The notes: a model not told the origin generated them from the sequence alone. 18,105 nucleotides of DNA from UBA10427 sp003500135 (GCA_963966275.1 CAWZYQ010000074.1:1-18105), one strand, 5' to 3'; positions 7,283 through 16,875 are shown, counted from the first letter of the stretch. Numbers and translations: made by a program.

Positions 7283-8740
7283 ATGAGATTAAACTTCAAA
7301 TTAATCGCTTCAATTCTGGGATTATTAGCTGCCTTTAACGGCGGTTTTATGCTCCTGTGCCTACCTTTTTCCCTGTACTTCAAGGACGATACTTTCAATG
7401 CCTTGTTGCTTTCTTCTGCCATAAGCCTTGTTGCCGGAGTTACAATATTCTATTTGTACAAGCAACCACGCGAAACCCAATTAAGAAAACGAGAAGGTTA
7501 CGTAATTGTCACCACCGGTTGGCTAACCATGTCATTGACCGGTACTTTACCTTATATCTTAAGCGGAAGCATACCTTCGTTTACCAATGCTTTTTTTGAA
7601 ACACTCTCGGGTTACTCAACTACCGGGGCATCTATACTTACCGATATTGAAAGCCTTGACAAAGGGATATTATTGTGGCGCAGCCTAACCCAGTGGATAG
7701 GGGGAATGGGTATTATTGTACTTACCGTGGCCATTATTCCAATGTTGGGCATTGGAGGAATGCAGCTTTTTATGGCCGAGGCGCCTGGTATAACGCCCGA
7801 TAAACTAAAACCCCGTATAGCAGATACGGCCAAAAGACTATGGTTGATATACATTGGCCTGACCGGGCTTGAAGCAGTTTTGCTGATGTTGGGCGATATG
7901 GGTTTTTACGATGCCATTAATCACGCGCTTACCACCATGGCCACAGGTGGCTTTTCTACTAAAAATGCCAGTGTGGCCCATTTTACCAGCCCATACATAC
8001 ACTATGTCATTATCATCTTTATGTTCCTGGCAGGCACCAACTTTACATTAACCTATTTCGGCCTTCACGGGCAATTGAAAAAGGTGTGGGAAAATGAAGA
8101 ATTCCGGAATTACCTCCTTAATACTCTTGGTTTTTCGCTATTCGTCGGTGTAATTGTTTATTTTGTCGCCGATGAAAGTATGGAGGAATCTTTTCGAAAT
8201 GCCCTTTTCCAGGTGGTATCGATTATTACTACTACCGGGTATGTTACGGCAGATTTTACTTCCTGGACGCCCTTCGTGCTTGTCATCTTTTTTATGCTGA
8301 TGTTCGTTGGCGGATCGGCCGGATCAACAGCCGGAGGAGTGAAGGTGGTGCGCCATATCGTTTTACTCAAAAACAGCCTTTTGGAATTACGCCGTCAGAT
8401 GCACCCTCACGCGGTAATACCTGTAAGGTTGAATAATAAGGCAATAGATAAAGACATCACTTCAAATGTATTGGCATTTTTGATCATTTACTTTATGGTG
8501 TTTTCTACGGGGTCCATCATTGTGGCAGCATTTGACATCGATTTTCTGACTTCGATAGGTGCAGTGGCCACTTGTCTTGGAAATATCGGCCCTGGAATAG
8601 GTTCGGTGGGGCCGGTTGATAACTTCGCGCATTTACCCGCAGGAAGTAAATGGTTCCTCACTTTTTTGATGTTACTCGGGCGACTGGAGCTTTTTACAGT
8701 TTTGATCCTTTTCACACCAAGTTTTTGGAGGCAGAATTAA
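7283..8740 (+). CDS. trkH: Trk potassium uptake system, channel subunit TrkH
   Basis: The inner-membrane potassium-translocating subunit of the TrkAH complex. The 485-residue protein is strongly hydrophobic and has the four pore-loop repeats of the superfamily of K+ transporters. Their filter glycines are visible at GYSTTGAS (110-117, Gly115), TTMATGGFSTK (from 217, Gly222), TTTGYVT (316-322, Gly319) and LGNIGPGIG (near 433-440, Gly436). The GGSAGSTAGGVKVVR segment near residue 343 is the conserved TrkH region at the interrupted helix and intracellular gate loop. The product carries a positively charged N-terminus (MRLNFK) and about ten membrane segments. It starts 24 bp after trkA with an ATG; a weak GAGG lies 11 bases upstream. 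No clear terminator hairpin follows. Confidence 0.96.
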   Translation: MRLNFKLIASILGLLAAFNGGFMLLCLPFSLYFKDDTFNALLLSSAISLVAGVTIFYLYKQPRETQLRKREGYVIVTTGWLTMSLTGTLPYILSGSIPSFTNAFFETLSGYSTTGASILTDIESLDKGILLWRSLTQWIGGMGIIVLTVAIIPMLGIGGMQLFMAEAPGITPDKLKPRIADTAKRLWLIYIGLTGLEAVLLMLGDMGFYDAINHALTTMATGGFSTKNASVAHFTSPYIHYVIIIFMFLAGTNFTLTYFGLHGQLKKVWENEEFRNYLLNTLGFSLFVGVIVYFVADESMEESFRNALFQVVSIITTTGYVTADFTSWTPFVLVIFFMLMFVGGSAGSTAGGVKVVRHIVLLKNSLLELRRQMHPHAVIPVRLNNKAIDKDITSNVLAFLIIYFMVFSTGSIIVAAFDIDFLTSIGAVATCLGNIGPGIGSVGPVDNFAHLPAGSKWFLTFLMLLGRLELFTVLILFTPSFWRQN

Positions 8741-8763
8741 TCGGTTTTACCTCACTTTTTTCT

Positions 8764-8780
8764 ATGATTCTGTCATGATT
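8764..8780 (+). repeat. short direct repeat upstream of the macroglobulin gene
   Basis: ATGATT occurs twice (8764-8769 and 8775-8780), 11 bp apart, in the 100-bp gap between trkH and the macroglobulin gene. The gap also has near-matches to the -7 element (TTAATTTG, TAAATTTA) but no full one. The repeat is short and could be chance. Confidence 0.2.
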
Positions 8781-8840
8781 TTAATTTGAGAAGGGTTAAA
8801 TTTAGGCATAAACTAATGTGACCTATTAATACAATCCATT

Positions 8841-11800
8841 ATGCAGATCAAAAAATCCGCTATCCGCAATGGCCTTCTTTTTACAGCGGGCTTCGTGGCA
8901 GTAATAGCCGCAATTTTCTTTCTTAGAAAATCTGATTATAAGGTTCAGGCCGTAGCCTCAGGACCGGATGAATTATACGAAGCCTATGTGTCGAGCTATA
9001 CGGCTGGTATCATTTCAAAAAAGAGTAATATTCTGGTCAGGTTGGTCGAAAATGTGTACCAGGAAGGTAAATACGACGAACCTATTGACCAGTCGCTCTT
9101 TTCCTTTGAACCTTCGGTAAAAGGCGAGGCCTACTGGCTGGATGAAGGAACGGTAGAATTCCGTCCGGAAAATCCACTGGAGTCCGGTAAACAATATTCG
9201 GTTAAGTTTAAGCTTGGCAAACTGGTCCACACACCCGATGACTTGAAAGAGTTTGACTTTTCGTTCCGGACCATACGACAAAATTTTGAGGTTCAGCTCG
9301 AAGGGCTTAAAGTGTATGAACAAAAAGACCTGAAACGACAAAAATTAATTGGCCGACTGGTTACGGCCGATATTGCTGACAGCGACCAGGTAGAGAAAAT
9401 GCTTGGCGCCGAGCAGGATGGAAAAGCTTTGGAAATTAATTGGAGTCACGAGATAGCAGCTAACATGCATGAATTTATAGTTCAAGAGGTAATGAGAGGT
9501 GAAAAAGAAGGAGAGGTTCTGCTCAATGTAGACGGAGCGCCTATTGAGGTCGATGAAGATCAGGGTATAGAAGTACCGGTTCCGGCCCTGGGCGATTTCA
9601 AAGTCATGGAAACCAAGGTGGTACAAAGCCCTCAGCAATATGTCTTGCTCATTTTTTCTGATCCCTTGCTCAAAAACCAGGACTTTGAAGGTCTGGTCCA
9701 AATTGAAGGCGCTTCAAATCTGAGATTTTCGGTTGATGAAAATGAATTAAAAGTATATCCCTACTCTCGGATGAGTGGCAGGAAAGCCATTAATATCAGG
9801 CGGGGAATCAAAAACCTGCTGGGGTATGAGCTCAAAGAAGGAGATGAAATCACCGCTACTTTTGAACAGGTAAAACCCTCCGTCCGCATGGTAGGAAATG
9901 GGGTGATCTTGCCTTCCACCGATGGAATGGTAATGCCTTTTGAAGCGGTAAGCTTACGTGCGGTAGATGTTAGAGTAGTAAGGGTTTTTCAAAGCAACAT
10001 CCTCCAGTTTTTCCAGCGAAATACCTACAATGGCTCTAATGAACTAAAAAGAGTTGGGAAAATTGTAGCCAATAAGACCGTTCGTCTGGATGCCGGAGGC
10101 CTGACAGACCTGGGCAAATGGAACCGCTTCCACCTGGATCTTTCCGACCTGATCAGTCTTGAACCCGGTGCGATATACCAGGTGGAGATCGGCTATCGAA
10201 AAAAATACTCGGTATATTATTGTGATGGTGAGATCGACAACCAGCCGATAGACCCCAATCAGGGCTTTCCTGAGGTTGACTGGAGCGGGCCGGATCGCGA
10301 TTATAGCTATTGGGATAACTATTATGACAATGGTGATTATAACTGGCGAGACCGGGATAATCCGTGCACATCTTCCTATTATCGGCTTGATCGCGCAGTG
10401 TCGCGCAATATTCTCGCTTCTGACATTGGCCTGATCGCGAAAATGGGAAGTGATAACAACCTGTTGATATCAGTCACAGATTTAATAGCTGCTGAACCTA
10501 AATCAGGCGTACGACTGGAAGTTTACGATTACCAGCAGCAGCTTTTGGGCAAATCGCAGTCAGGTTCCGATGGTACAAGCGCCATTAAGCTGCCTTCTAA
10601 GCCGTTTATGCTAGTGGCCTATTTCAATGAACAACGGGGCTATCTGAGACTCGACGACGGCATGTCACTTTCACTGAGTAATTTCAACGTGTCGGGCACC
10701 AAAGTAAAAGAAGGGGTAAAGGGGTTTATTTACGGTGAGCGCGGGGTATGGCGACCGGGCGACGCGATCCACCTCTGTTTTATTCTTGAAGATAAGCAGG
10801 ACCGGCTACCCAAAGATCATCCCGTTATCTTTGAATTTTATGATCCGAGAGGTCAGTTGGTGGAGAAAAAAGTGAAAACCGAATCGGTCAATGGCATTTA
10901 CAATTTCACTACGGCCACGGATCCTGAAGCGGCCACAGGGAACTGGCATGTCAAGGTAGCTGTGGGAAGCGCTGAATTCAACAAACAGGTCAAAATAGAA
11001 ACGGTTAAACCCAACCGGCTAAAAATAAATTTGGATTTTGGGGTAGGGCGCTTTACCTGGCAGGAACGAACAGCCAGCGCTGACCTCAATGTGAAATGGT
11101 TGCACGGCGCTCCGGCGAAAAATCTTGAAGCCCGGTTTAATGTAACGCTGGTTCCGGTACCGGCTACGTTTGAAGACTTTCCGAACCATACCTTTACTGA
11201 CGAATCCAAACAATACGATACGGAAACCCTGGAAGTATTTGATGGTATACTCGATGCCACAGGTCACGCCAATGTATCGGTAAAGCTCGATCCCGATGGT
11301 GACCCGCCGGGCGCTCTTATGGCCAGTTTTGAAGGAAAAGTGTTTGAAGAAAGCGGCAATTTCAGTATTGACCGGTTTAACATTCCGTTTTATCCATACC
11401 GCAATTATGTGGGAATTCAACTTCCTAAAGGTGATCATCGTGGTATGTTGCTCACCGATACCACCCATACCATCCGAATTGCCTCGGTAGACGGTATGGG
11501 CAACCCGGTATCTATCGACCGTATGTCAGTGGAAATTTATAAGCTAGACTGGAAGTGGTGGTGGGACCAATCCAGCAATACGGTTTCAAGCTATCTGGGC
11601 CGCCGGTACCGCGATCCGGTATTTACCTCTTATGCTTCCACATCCAATGGTCAGGGAACGGCCACTTTCCGGATCAATTACCCGAAATGGGGCAGATATT
11701 ATGTGAAAGTATGCGACGATGCCGGGGGCCATTGTGCGGGAAAAGTAGTCTATATAGATTGGCCGGGCTGGGCAGGTCGCGGCAAAAGGGAATTTCCGGG

Positions 11801-14429
11801 TGGCGCCAATATGTTATCATTTAACACCAATAAGGAAACCTATGGCATAGGCGAAAAAGTACGCGTCACCTTGCCGGGAGCGAAAAATGGAAAAGCGTTC
11901 GTAACCGTAGAAAACGGGTCCAAAGTGCTGCAATCGATTTGGGTGGATACGGAAGAGGGCGAATCCTCCTTCACCTTTGAAACCACTCCTGAAATGACCC
12001 CAAATGCATATGTAAGCATTATGCTTTTGCAGCCACATTCACAAACCGCTAACGACTTACCGATCCGACTGTATGGCGTGGTCAACATCAATGTAGAAGA
12101 CAAGGAAAATCATTTGTATCCCGAAATAGCCATGCCTGATGCCATAGAGCCCGGGCAGGATTTTACCGTGGAAGTTTCGGAAAGAAATGGAAAACCAATG
12201 GCCTATACCATTGCCATTGTGGACGAAGGCTTGCTCGACCTCACTCGATACAAAACGCCTGACCCCTATGAAACTTTTTATGCCCGGGAGGCGCTGGGAG
12301 TAAAAACCTGGGATCTTTTTGATGATGTGATTGGCGCTTACGGAGGAAAACTGGAGCGACTGCTGGCCATCGGAGGAGGTATGGATGAAGCCAACGCACG
12401 CAAGTCAAAAGCCAATCGTTTTAAACCGGTAGTATTGTTTAAAGGGCCTTTCTATCTCGGAAAAAACGACGAGGAAAAACACACCTTTACCATGCCTCAA
12501 TACATTGGTTCCGTTCGCACCATGGTCGTTGCAGCGGATAATGGAAAATATGGGTTTGCTGATCAGGCAACTCCGGTGAAACAGGACCTGATGGTTCTGG
12601 GTACCTTGCCAAGGGTTTTGGGACCCGATGAAAAAGTACAATTGCCGGTTACTGTTTTTGCCATGAAATCACAATTAGGCCAGGTAAAAGTAACGGTAAA
12701 GTCCAATGATCTTCTAATGGCAGGCGGGGCAGCGACTCAAACCCTGAATTTTACTGAAGAGGGTGAGAAAATGGCCATGTTCGATTTTACAGTAGCGCCA
12801 AAAACCGGTATTGCCAGGGTAGAAATTGAAGCGAGTTCGGGAAGTAAAAAGGCAGTCCATAACATTGAGCTCGATGTACGTAATCCGAATCCGCCAATGA
12901 CAAATGTGTTTGAGGCGGTCATTGAGCCGGGTCAACAACACAAGTTCGACTTCAGCGCTGTCGGTATGGCGGGAACGAATACTGCCGCTCTTGAGGTGAG
13001 CGCTATTCCACCCATCAATTTACAACAAAGGCTGGGCTATTTGATCAGGTATCCGCATGGTTGTATTGAACAAACCATTTCCAGCGTATTTCCACAGCTT
13101 TACCTGCCCGATCTGGCAGACCTGAAGCCGGCACAAAAACAACGACTGGAAGAAAATGTGAAAAAAGGGATTGAAAGGCTTAAATCCTTTCAGCTCAATA
13201 GCGGTGGTTTTGCGTATTGGCCGGGTAATTTGGAGCACAGCGAATGGGGCTCGAGCTATGCGGCCCACTTCCTGATAGAAGCCAGAAACAAGGGATATGC
13301 CGTACCGGGAGGTATGTTACGAAAGTGGGAGCGCTTTCAAAAAGGACTTGCCAACGAATGGACGCAAAACAATCAACGTTACTACAATCGTGATTTGCAA
13401 CAGGCGTATCGACTGTACACCCTGGCGCTCAACAACAGTCCGGCCAAAGGGGCGATGAACCGAATGCGGGAGCTGCCGGAATTATCCACCCAGGCGCATT
13501 GGGTACTGGCATCAGCATATGCCAAAGCAGGAATGCCTGAAGCAGCCAGTGCGCTGATAAACGGGCAAACTACTGACATCAAAGAATATCGCCAGCTATC
13601 TTATACCTATGGTTCCACCATTCGCGATAAATCCTTGATCGTAGAAACCCTGTTGTTGCTCAATAAGCGTACAGAAGCATTTGAATTGGTGAGGGCCATT
13701 TCAGAAAGGTTGTCGGATCATAATCGCTGGATGAGCACACAAACCACTGCCTTTGCACTACGCGCCGTTAGTCAGTACGCCATTGGTGACGCGAAAAACC
13801 GCGATATAGACGTTGATTATGTGATAAATGGCGCTTCCGACAATATTGAAACCGGATATAGCACGGCTTTACAGGATATAGAAATTAAAAGTTCGAGAAG
13901 TAACACAGCCACTGTCACAAATAATGGCGAGACACTGGTTTATGCCCGCATAACGAATACGGGCGTACCTCTTCGCGGAGAGGAAACAGCCGCTGAAAAT
14001 AATTTGCGACTGAATGTGCGATACACTGACCTGAAAGGGAATACCATCGATCCGGCTGTATTGGATCAGGGCGCCGATTTTATTGCTGAAGTGGAAGTGT
14101 ACAACCCCGGAATACGTGGCGAACTAAAAGAACTGGCGCTGACGCAGATTTTCCCGTCGGGTTGGGAGATCCACAATGAGCGCCTGACGGATAGCCCTCA
14201 AACTTTCCAGCAATCGGCAGCAGACTATCGCGATATACGCGACGACCGCGTAATGACCTATTTTAACTTAGGGACTACCAGGAAGAAAATTTTCCGGGTG
14301 CAGCTAAATGCATCTTACGCGGGAACATTTTATCTGCCTGCCGTGCTTTGTGAAGCGATGTACGATAATACCATCAATGCACGGGCGCCCGGCAAGGAGG
14401 TACAGGTCAATAAGATCATTAGTCAATAG
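8841..14429 (+). CDS. yfhM: bacterial alpha-2-macroglobulin (YfhM/ECAM-like) with thioester
   Basis: A large envelope protease trap: bait-region cleavage triggers a shape change and a reactive thioester that capture the attacking protease. The 1862 residues contain an N-terminal hydrophobic segment (about 10-28), Ig-like macroglobulin domains from about 60, the conserved MG signature GVWRPGD (635-641), VDEGLLDLT (from 1127) in the A2M core, and the thioester motif CIEQ at Cys1408-Gln1411 within YPHGCIEQT, followed by the helical alpha/alpha-toroid thioester domain and a C-terminal beta domain. Unlike E. coli YfhM, I see no lipobox cysteine after the hydrophobic segment, so it is probably anchored by this helix or secreted. 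pbpC follows after 49 bp, the standard partner. The family model is that PBP1C repairs peptidoglycan while A2M disarms proteases that enter through the breach. The bait region cannot be located by eye. Confidence 0.95.
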   Translation: MQIKKSAIRNGLLFTAGFVAVIAAIFFLRKSDYKVQAVASGPDELYEAYVSSYTAGIISKKSNILVRLVENVYQEGKYDEPIDQSLFSFEPSVKGEAYWLDEGTVEFRPENPLESGKQYSVKFKLGKLVHTPDDLKEFDFSFRTIRQNFEVQLEGLKVYEQKDLKRQKLIGRLVTADIADSDQVEKMLGAEQDGKALEINWSHEIAANMHEFIVQEVMRGEKEGEVLLNVDGAPIEVDEDQGIEVPVPALGDFKVMETKVVQSPQQYVLLIFSDPLLKNQDFEGLVQIEGASNLRFSVDENELKVYPYSRMSGRKAINIRRGIKNLLGYELKEGDEITATFEQVKPSVRMVGNGVILPSTDGMVMPFEAVSLRAVDVRVVRVFQSNILQFFQRNTYNGSNELKRVGKIVANKTVRLDAGGLTDLGKWNRFHLDLSDLISLEPGAIYQVEIGYRKKYSVYYCDGEIDNQPIDPNQGFPEVDWSGPDRDYSYWDNYYDNGDYNWRDRDNPCTSSYYRLDRAVSRNILASDIGLIAKMGSDNNLLISVTDLIAAEPKSGVRLEVYDYQQQLLGKSQSGSDGTSAIKLPSKPFMLVAYFNEQRGYLRLDDGMSLSLSNFNVSGTKVKEGVKGFIYGERGVWRPGDAIHLCFILEDKQDRLPKDHPVIFEFYDPRGQLVEKKVKTESVNGIYNFTTATDPEAATGNWHVKVAVGSAEFNKQVKIETVKPNRLKINLDFGVGRFTWQERTASADLNVKWLHGAPAKNLEARFNVTLVPVPATFEDFPNHTFTDESKQYDTETLEVFDGILDATGHANVSVKLDPDGDPPGALMASFEGKVFEESGNFSIDRFNIPFYPYRNYVGIQLPKGDHRGMLLTDTTHTIRIASVDGMGNPVSIDRMSVEIYKLDWKWWWDQSSNTVSSYLGRRYRDPVFTSYASTSNGQGTATFRINYPKWGRYYVKVCDDAGGHCAGKVVYIDWPGWAGRGKREFPGGANMLSFNTNKETYGIGEKVRVTLPGAKNGKAFVTVENGSKVLQSIWVDTEEGESSFTFETTPEMTPNAYVSIMLLQPHSQTANDLPIRLYGVVNINVEDKENHLYPEIAMPDAIEPGQDFTVEVSERNGKPMAYTIAIVDEGLLDLTRYKTPDPYETFYAREALGVKTWDLFDDVIGAYGGKLERLLAIGGGMDEANARKSKANRFKPVVLFKGPFYLGKNDEEKHTFTMPQYIGSVRTMVVAADNGKYGFADQATPVKQDLMVLGTLPRVLGPDEKVQLPVTVFAMKSQLGQVKVTVKSNDLLMAGGAATQTLNFTEEGEKMAMFDFTVAPKTGIARVEIEASSGSKKAVHNIELDVRNPNPPMTNVFEAVIEPGQQHKFDFSAVGMAGTNTAALEVSAIPPINLQQRLGYLIRYPHGCIEQTISSVFPQLYLPDLADLKPAQKQRLEENVKKGIERLKSFQLNSGGFAYWPGNLEHSEWGSSYAAHFLIEARNKGYAVPGGMLRKWERFQKGLANEWTQNNQRYYNRDLQQAYRLYTLALNNSPAKGAMNRMRELPELSTQAHWVLASAYAKAGMPEAASALINGQTTDIKEYRQLSYTYGSTIRDKSLIVETLLLLNKRTEAFELVRAISERLSDHNRWMSTQTTAFALRAVSQYAIGDAKNRDIDVDYVINGASDNIETGYSTALQDIEIKSSRSNTATVTNNGETLVYARITNTGVPLRGEETAAENNLRLNVRYTDLKGNTIDPAVLDQGADFIAEVEVYNPGIRGELKELALTQIFPSGWEIHNERLTDSPQTFQQSAADYRDIRDDRVMTYFNLGTTRKKIFRVQLNASYAGTFYLPAVLCEAMYDNTINARAPGKEVQVNKIISQ

Positions 14430-14436
14430 GAAATAA

Positions 14437-14475
14437 AAAATCTCCGGAGCAACCCAATGATGTTCCGGAGATTTT
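14437..14475 (+). terminator. 15-bp hairpin between the macroglobulin gene and pbpC
   Basis: AAAATCTCCGGAGCA (14437-14451) pairs with TGTTCCGGAGATTTT (14461-14475) over 15 bp with one G-U wobble and a 9-base loop. A-tract, GC-rich core and T-tract give the shape of a bidirectional rho-independent terminator, starting 7 bases after the macroglobulin stop. The T-tract is only four long and belongs to the stem, so termination may be partial. The right arm holds the only Shine-Dalgarno-like GGAG (14467-14470), 8 bases before the pbpC ATG at 14479, so the hairpin could also reduce pbpC translation. Confidence 0.65.
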
Positions 14476-14478
14476 CAA

Positions 14479-16875
14479 ATGGGTAAGGGTGTGAAGTTGA
14501 TACAAAAACTCAAAAACATTTTATTTCAAATGCCACGGCGCTACAGGTTCATCATTGGGCTGATCATGCTGATGGTACTTGCCTTTTACTTTTCTTTGCC
14601 CCAGCCTTTGTTCGAGGTTTCCTATAGCGCCATCATTTATGACAGAAACAATAATTTACTCGGGGCTTCCATAGCTCGCGATGGTCAGTGGCGCTTTCCG
14701 TTAGGAGACTCCATTCCTGAAAAGTTCGAACATTCCATCATGCAATTTGAAGATGCCTGGTTTTATCAACATCCGGGTGTCAATCCGGTATCGATGGCGC
14801 GTGCGGCTTACCAAAACATTGAGGCAGGCAAAATTGTAAGTGGCGGAAGCACCTTAACCATGCAGGTCATCCGTTTGTCACGCCGTGAACCGCGCACGGT
14901 TTGGGAAAAACTGGTGGAAATGTGGCTGGCCCTGCGCCTGGAATTTCGGTATTCAAAAAGTGAAATTTTACAGCTATATGCGGCACATGCCCCCTTTGGA
15001 GGTAATGTGGTGGGCCTTGATGCTGCCGCCTGGAGATATTACGGCCGCTCGCCACACCAACTGTCCTGGGCTGAGTCAGCAACATTAGCCGTCCTGCCCA
15101 ACAGTCCTTCCTTAATTTTTCCCGGAAAAAACCAGGAAAAGCTGCTCAAAAAGCGAAACAGGTTATTAAAAAAGCTGTACCACGAAGAGGTGATTGACAG
15201 CCTGACCTTTGCCCTGGCGCTGGAAGAACCACTGCCGGGCCCACCGAAGGCTTTGCCCAATGAAGCTTTCCATGTATTGCAGAGGGCGCAAAAAACCGGA
15301 TATTCCGGACAAATAGTGCATACGACCATAGATCCGGTCATACAGGAGCAGGCAAAAACAGCGCTTGGGCACTACCGGTCGATCTTGAAAAGTAATGAGG
15401 TGCATAATGCTGCCCTGGTCGTAGTGGAGGTTGAGAGCGGGGAAGCGCTGGCCTATCACGGCAACCTGCCGGAAACGGGTTTGGAACACAGCGAAATGGT
15501 GGACATTATTCATCGACCGAGAAGTACAGGCAGTATATTGAAACCCTTTCTGTATGCGGCTATGCTGGATGAGGGCTTGCTCATGCCTGAGGAGCTGATC
15601 GCTGATGTGCCGATCCTGATCAACGGCTTTGCACCAAAAAACTTCAGCCAGAAATACGAAGGCGCTGTGCCGGCCAATGCTGCCCTGGCACGTTCGCTTA
15701 ATGTGCCGGCCGTAAAAATGCTCCAGCGCTTTACCTATGAAAAGTTTCACCACCTTACCGGTCAGTTAAAGCTTACAAGTATCGATCAACCGGCTGACCA
15801 CTACGGCTTGTCAATTGTTTTGGGCGGCGCAGAAGCCAACCTGTGGGAGTTGACGGCAGCATATGCCGGAATGGCCCGCACCTTAAAACACTTTGATGAA
15901 TGGAAAGGGGATTATCGCTATAGCAAGGCGGATTATCACGAAAACACGTTTGTGTCCGGTCGCAATAAGGTTTCGCGTACCGAAGACAAACAAAGTTATC
16001 TGTCCGCTTCAGCGATATGGGGCACCTTTGAGGCCATGCTGGACGTCAGCCGGCCGGAATCGGAATCGTCCTGGGAGTTGTTTAGCAGTGCCCGTAAAGT
16101 GGCCTGGAAAACCGGTACGAGCTATGGTTTCCGCGATGCCTGGGCCATCGGGGTGACACCTGAGTTTGTGGTAGGTGTCTGGGTGGGCAATGCCGATGGT
16201 GAAGGCCGCCCGGGATTGACAGGCCTGCAAGCCGCAGCACCCATTCTATTTGACGTATTCGAACGGCTGCCGGCAACAAAATGGTTTGTGGCGCCCATAG
16301 CTGAAATGAATGAAATCACCATATGCAGCCAAAGCGGTTTGCGCGCGGGGCAATACTGTGCCGAAACAAAGGCGGAGGTATTGCCGCAGAGTTGCCTGAG
16401 GGCGGGTATTTGCCGGTACTGTCAAATCGTGCACCTCGATGCCTCGAAAAAATATCGCGTCAACAGCCATTGCTACCCCGTTGCCGATATGGAGTCCGCG
16501 TCAATGATGGTACTACCGCCGGTGATGGCCTGGTACTACCGGCAGGCGCACAGTTTTTATAAACCAATGCCGGTTTGGCTGCCGGGATGTGAAAACCTGG
16601 ATGACATATCGCCGATCGATTTTATATATCCCGCTTCCAACGCTAAAGTATATATTCCAAATGAGTTGGATGGAGAAAAAGGGGAGGTACTTTTTGAAGT
16701 GGCCCACCAGAAACCGCGCAGCACATTGTACTGGCACCTGGATGGGCTATACCTGGGCGCCACCGAAAGGTATCATCAAATGCCGGTCCGGTGTGGCGCC
16801 GGATGCCATGAAGTGGTGGTGCTCGACCAGGAAGGCCATCAATTGATAAGGTCTTTTGAGGTGATAAATGAGTGA
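14479..16875 (+). CDS. pbpC: penicillin-binding protein 1C (bifunctional glycosyltransferase/transpeptidase)
   Basis: A class A PBP of the PBP1C type, anchored in the inner membrane and active on periplasmic peptidoglycan. After a membrane helix at about residues 22-42 comes the GT51 glycosyltransferase domain: EDAWFYQHPGVNP with catalytic Glu91, then GGSTLTMQ and an RKNRLLKKL-like stretch. The transpeptidase domain has SILK (Ser352 nucleophile, Lys355), SLN (406-408) and KTGT (544-547). A C-terminal region from about 600, rich in cysteine (first at 616), ends in a BiPBP_C-like beta domain to residue 798. The length is close to E. coli PbpC (770). The ATG at 14479 lies three bases after the hairpin; the in-frame ATG at 14530 (MPRRYRFIIGL) is a real alternative that gives a more typical short tail before the helix. 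The IS remnant begins 37 bp after its stop. Confidence 0.95.
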   Translation: MGKGVKLIQKLKNILFQMPRRYRFIIGLIMLMVLAFYFSLPQPLFEVSYSAIIYDRNNNLLGASIARDGQWRFPLGDSIPEKFEHSIMQFEDAWFYQHPGVNPVSMARAAYQNIEAGKIVSGGSTLTMQVIRLSRREPRTVWEKLVEMWLALRLEFRYSKSEILQLYAAHAPFGGNVVGLDAAAWRYYGRSPHQLSWAESATLAVLPNSPSLIFPGKNQEKLLKKRNRLLKKLYHEEVIDSLTFALALEEPLPGPPKALPNEAFHVLQRAQKTGYSGQIVHTTIDPVIQEQAKTALGHYRSILKSNEVHNAALVVVEVESGEALAYHGNLPETGLEHSEMVDIIHRPRSTGSILKPFLYAAMLDEGLLMPEELIADVPILINGFAPKNFSQKYEGAVPANAALARSLNVPAVKMLQRFTYEKFHHLTGQLKLTSIDQPADHYGLSIVLGGAEANLWELTAAYAGMARTLKHFDEWKGDYRYSKADYHENTFVSGRNKVSRTEDKQSYLSASAIWGTFEAMLDVSRPESESSWELFSSARKVAWKTGTSYGFRDAWAIGVTPEFVVGVWVGNADGEGRPGLTGLQAAAPILFDVFERLPATKWFVAPIAEMNEITICSQSGLRAGQYCAETKAEVLPQSCLRAGICRYCQIVHLDASKKYRVNSHCYPVADMESASMMVLPPVMAWYYRQAHSFYKPMPVWLPGCENLDDISPIDFIYPASNAKVYIPNELDGEKGEVLFEVAHQKPRSTLYWHLDGLYLGATERYHQMPVRCGAGCHEVVVLDQEGHQLIRSFEVINE

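Noticed and set aside
11019..11468. 149-codon minus-strand frame inside the macroglobulin gene
   Set aside because: The plus-strand frame is continuous and conserved throughout; the antisense frame has no family features.
15166..15753. 195-codon open frame on the minus strand inside pbpC
   Set aside because: It lies opposite the conserved transpeptidase domain, has no recognisable motif and is explained as an antisense shadow.
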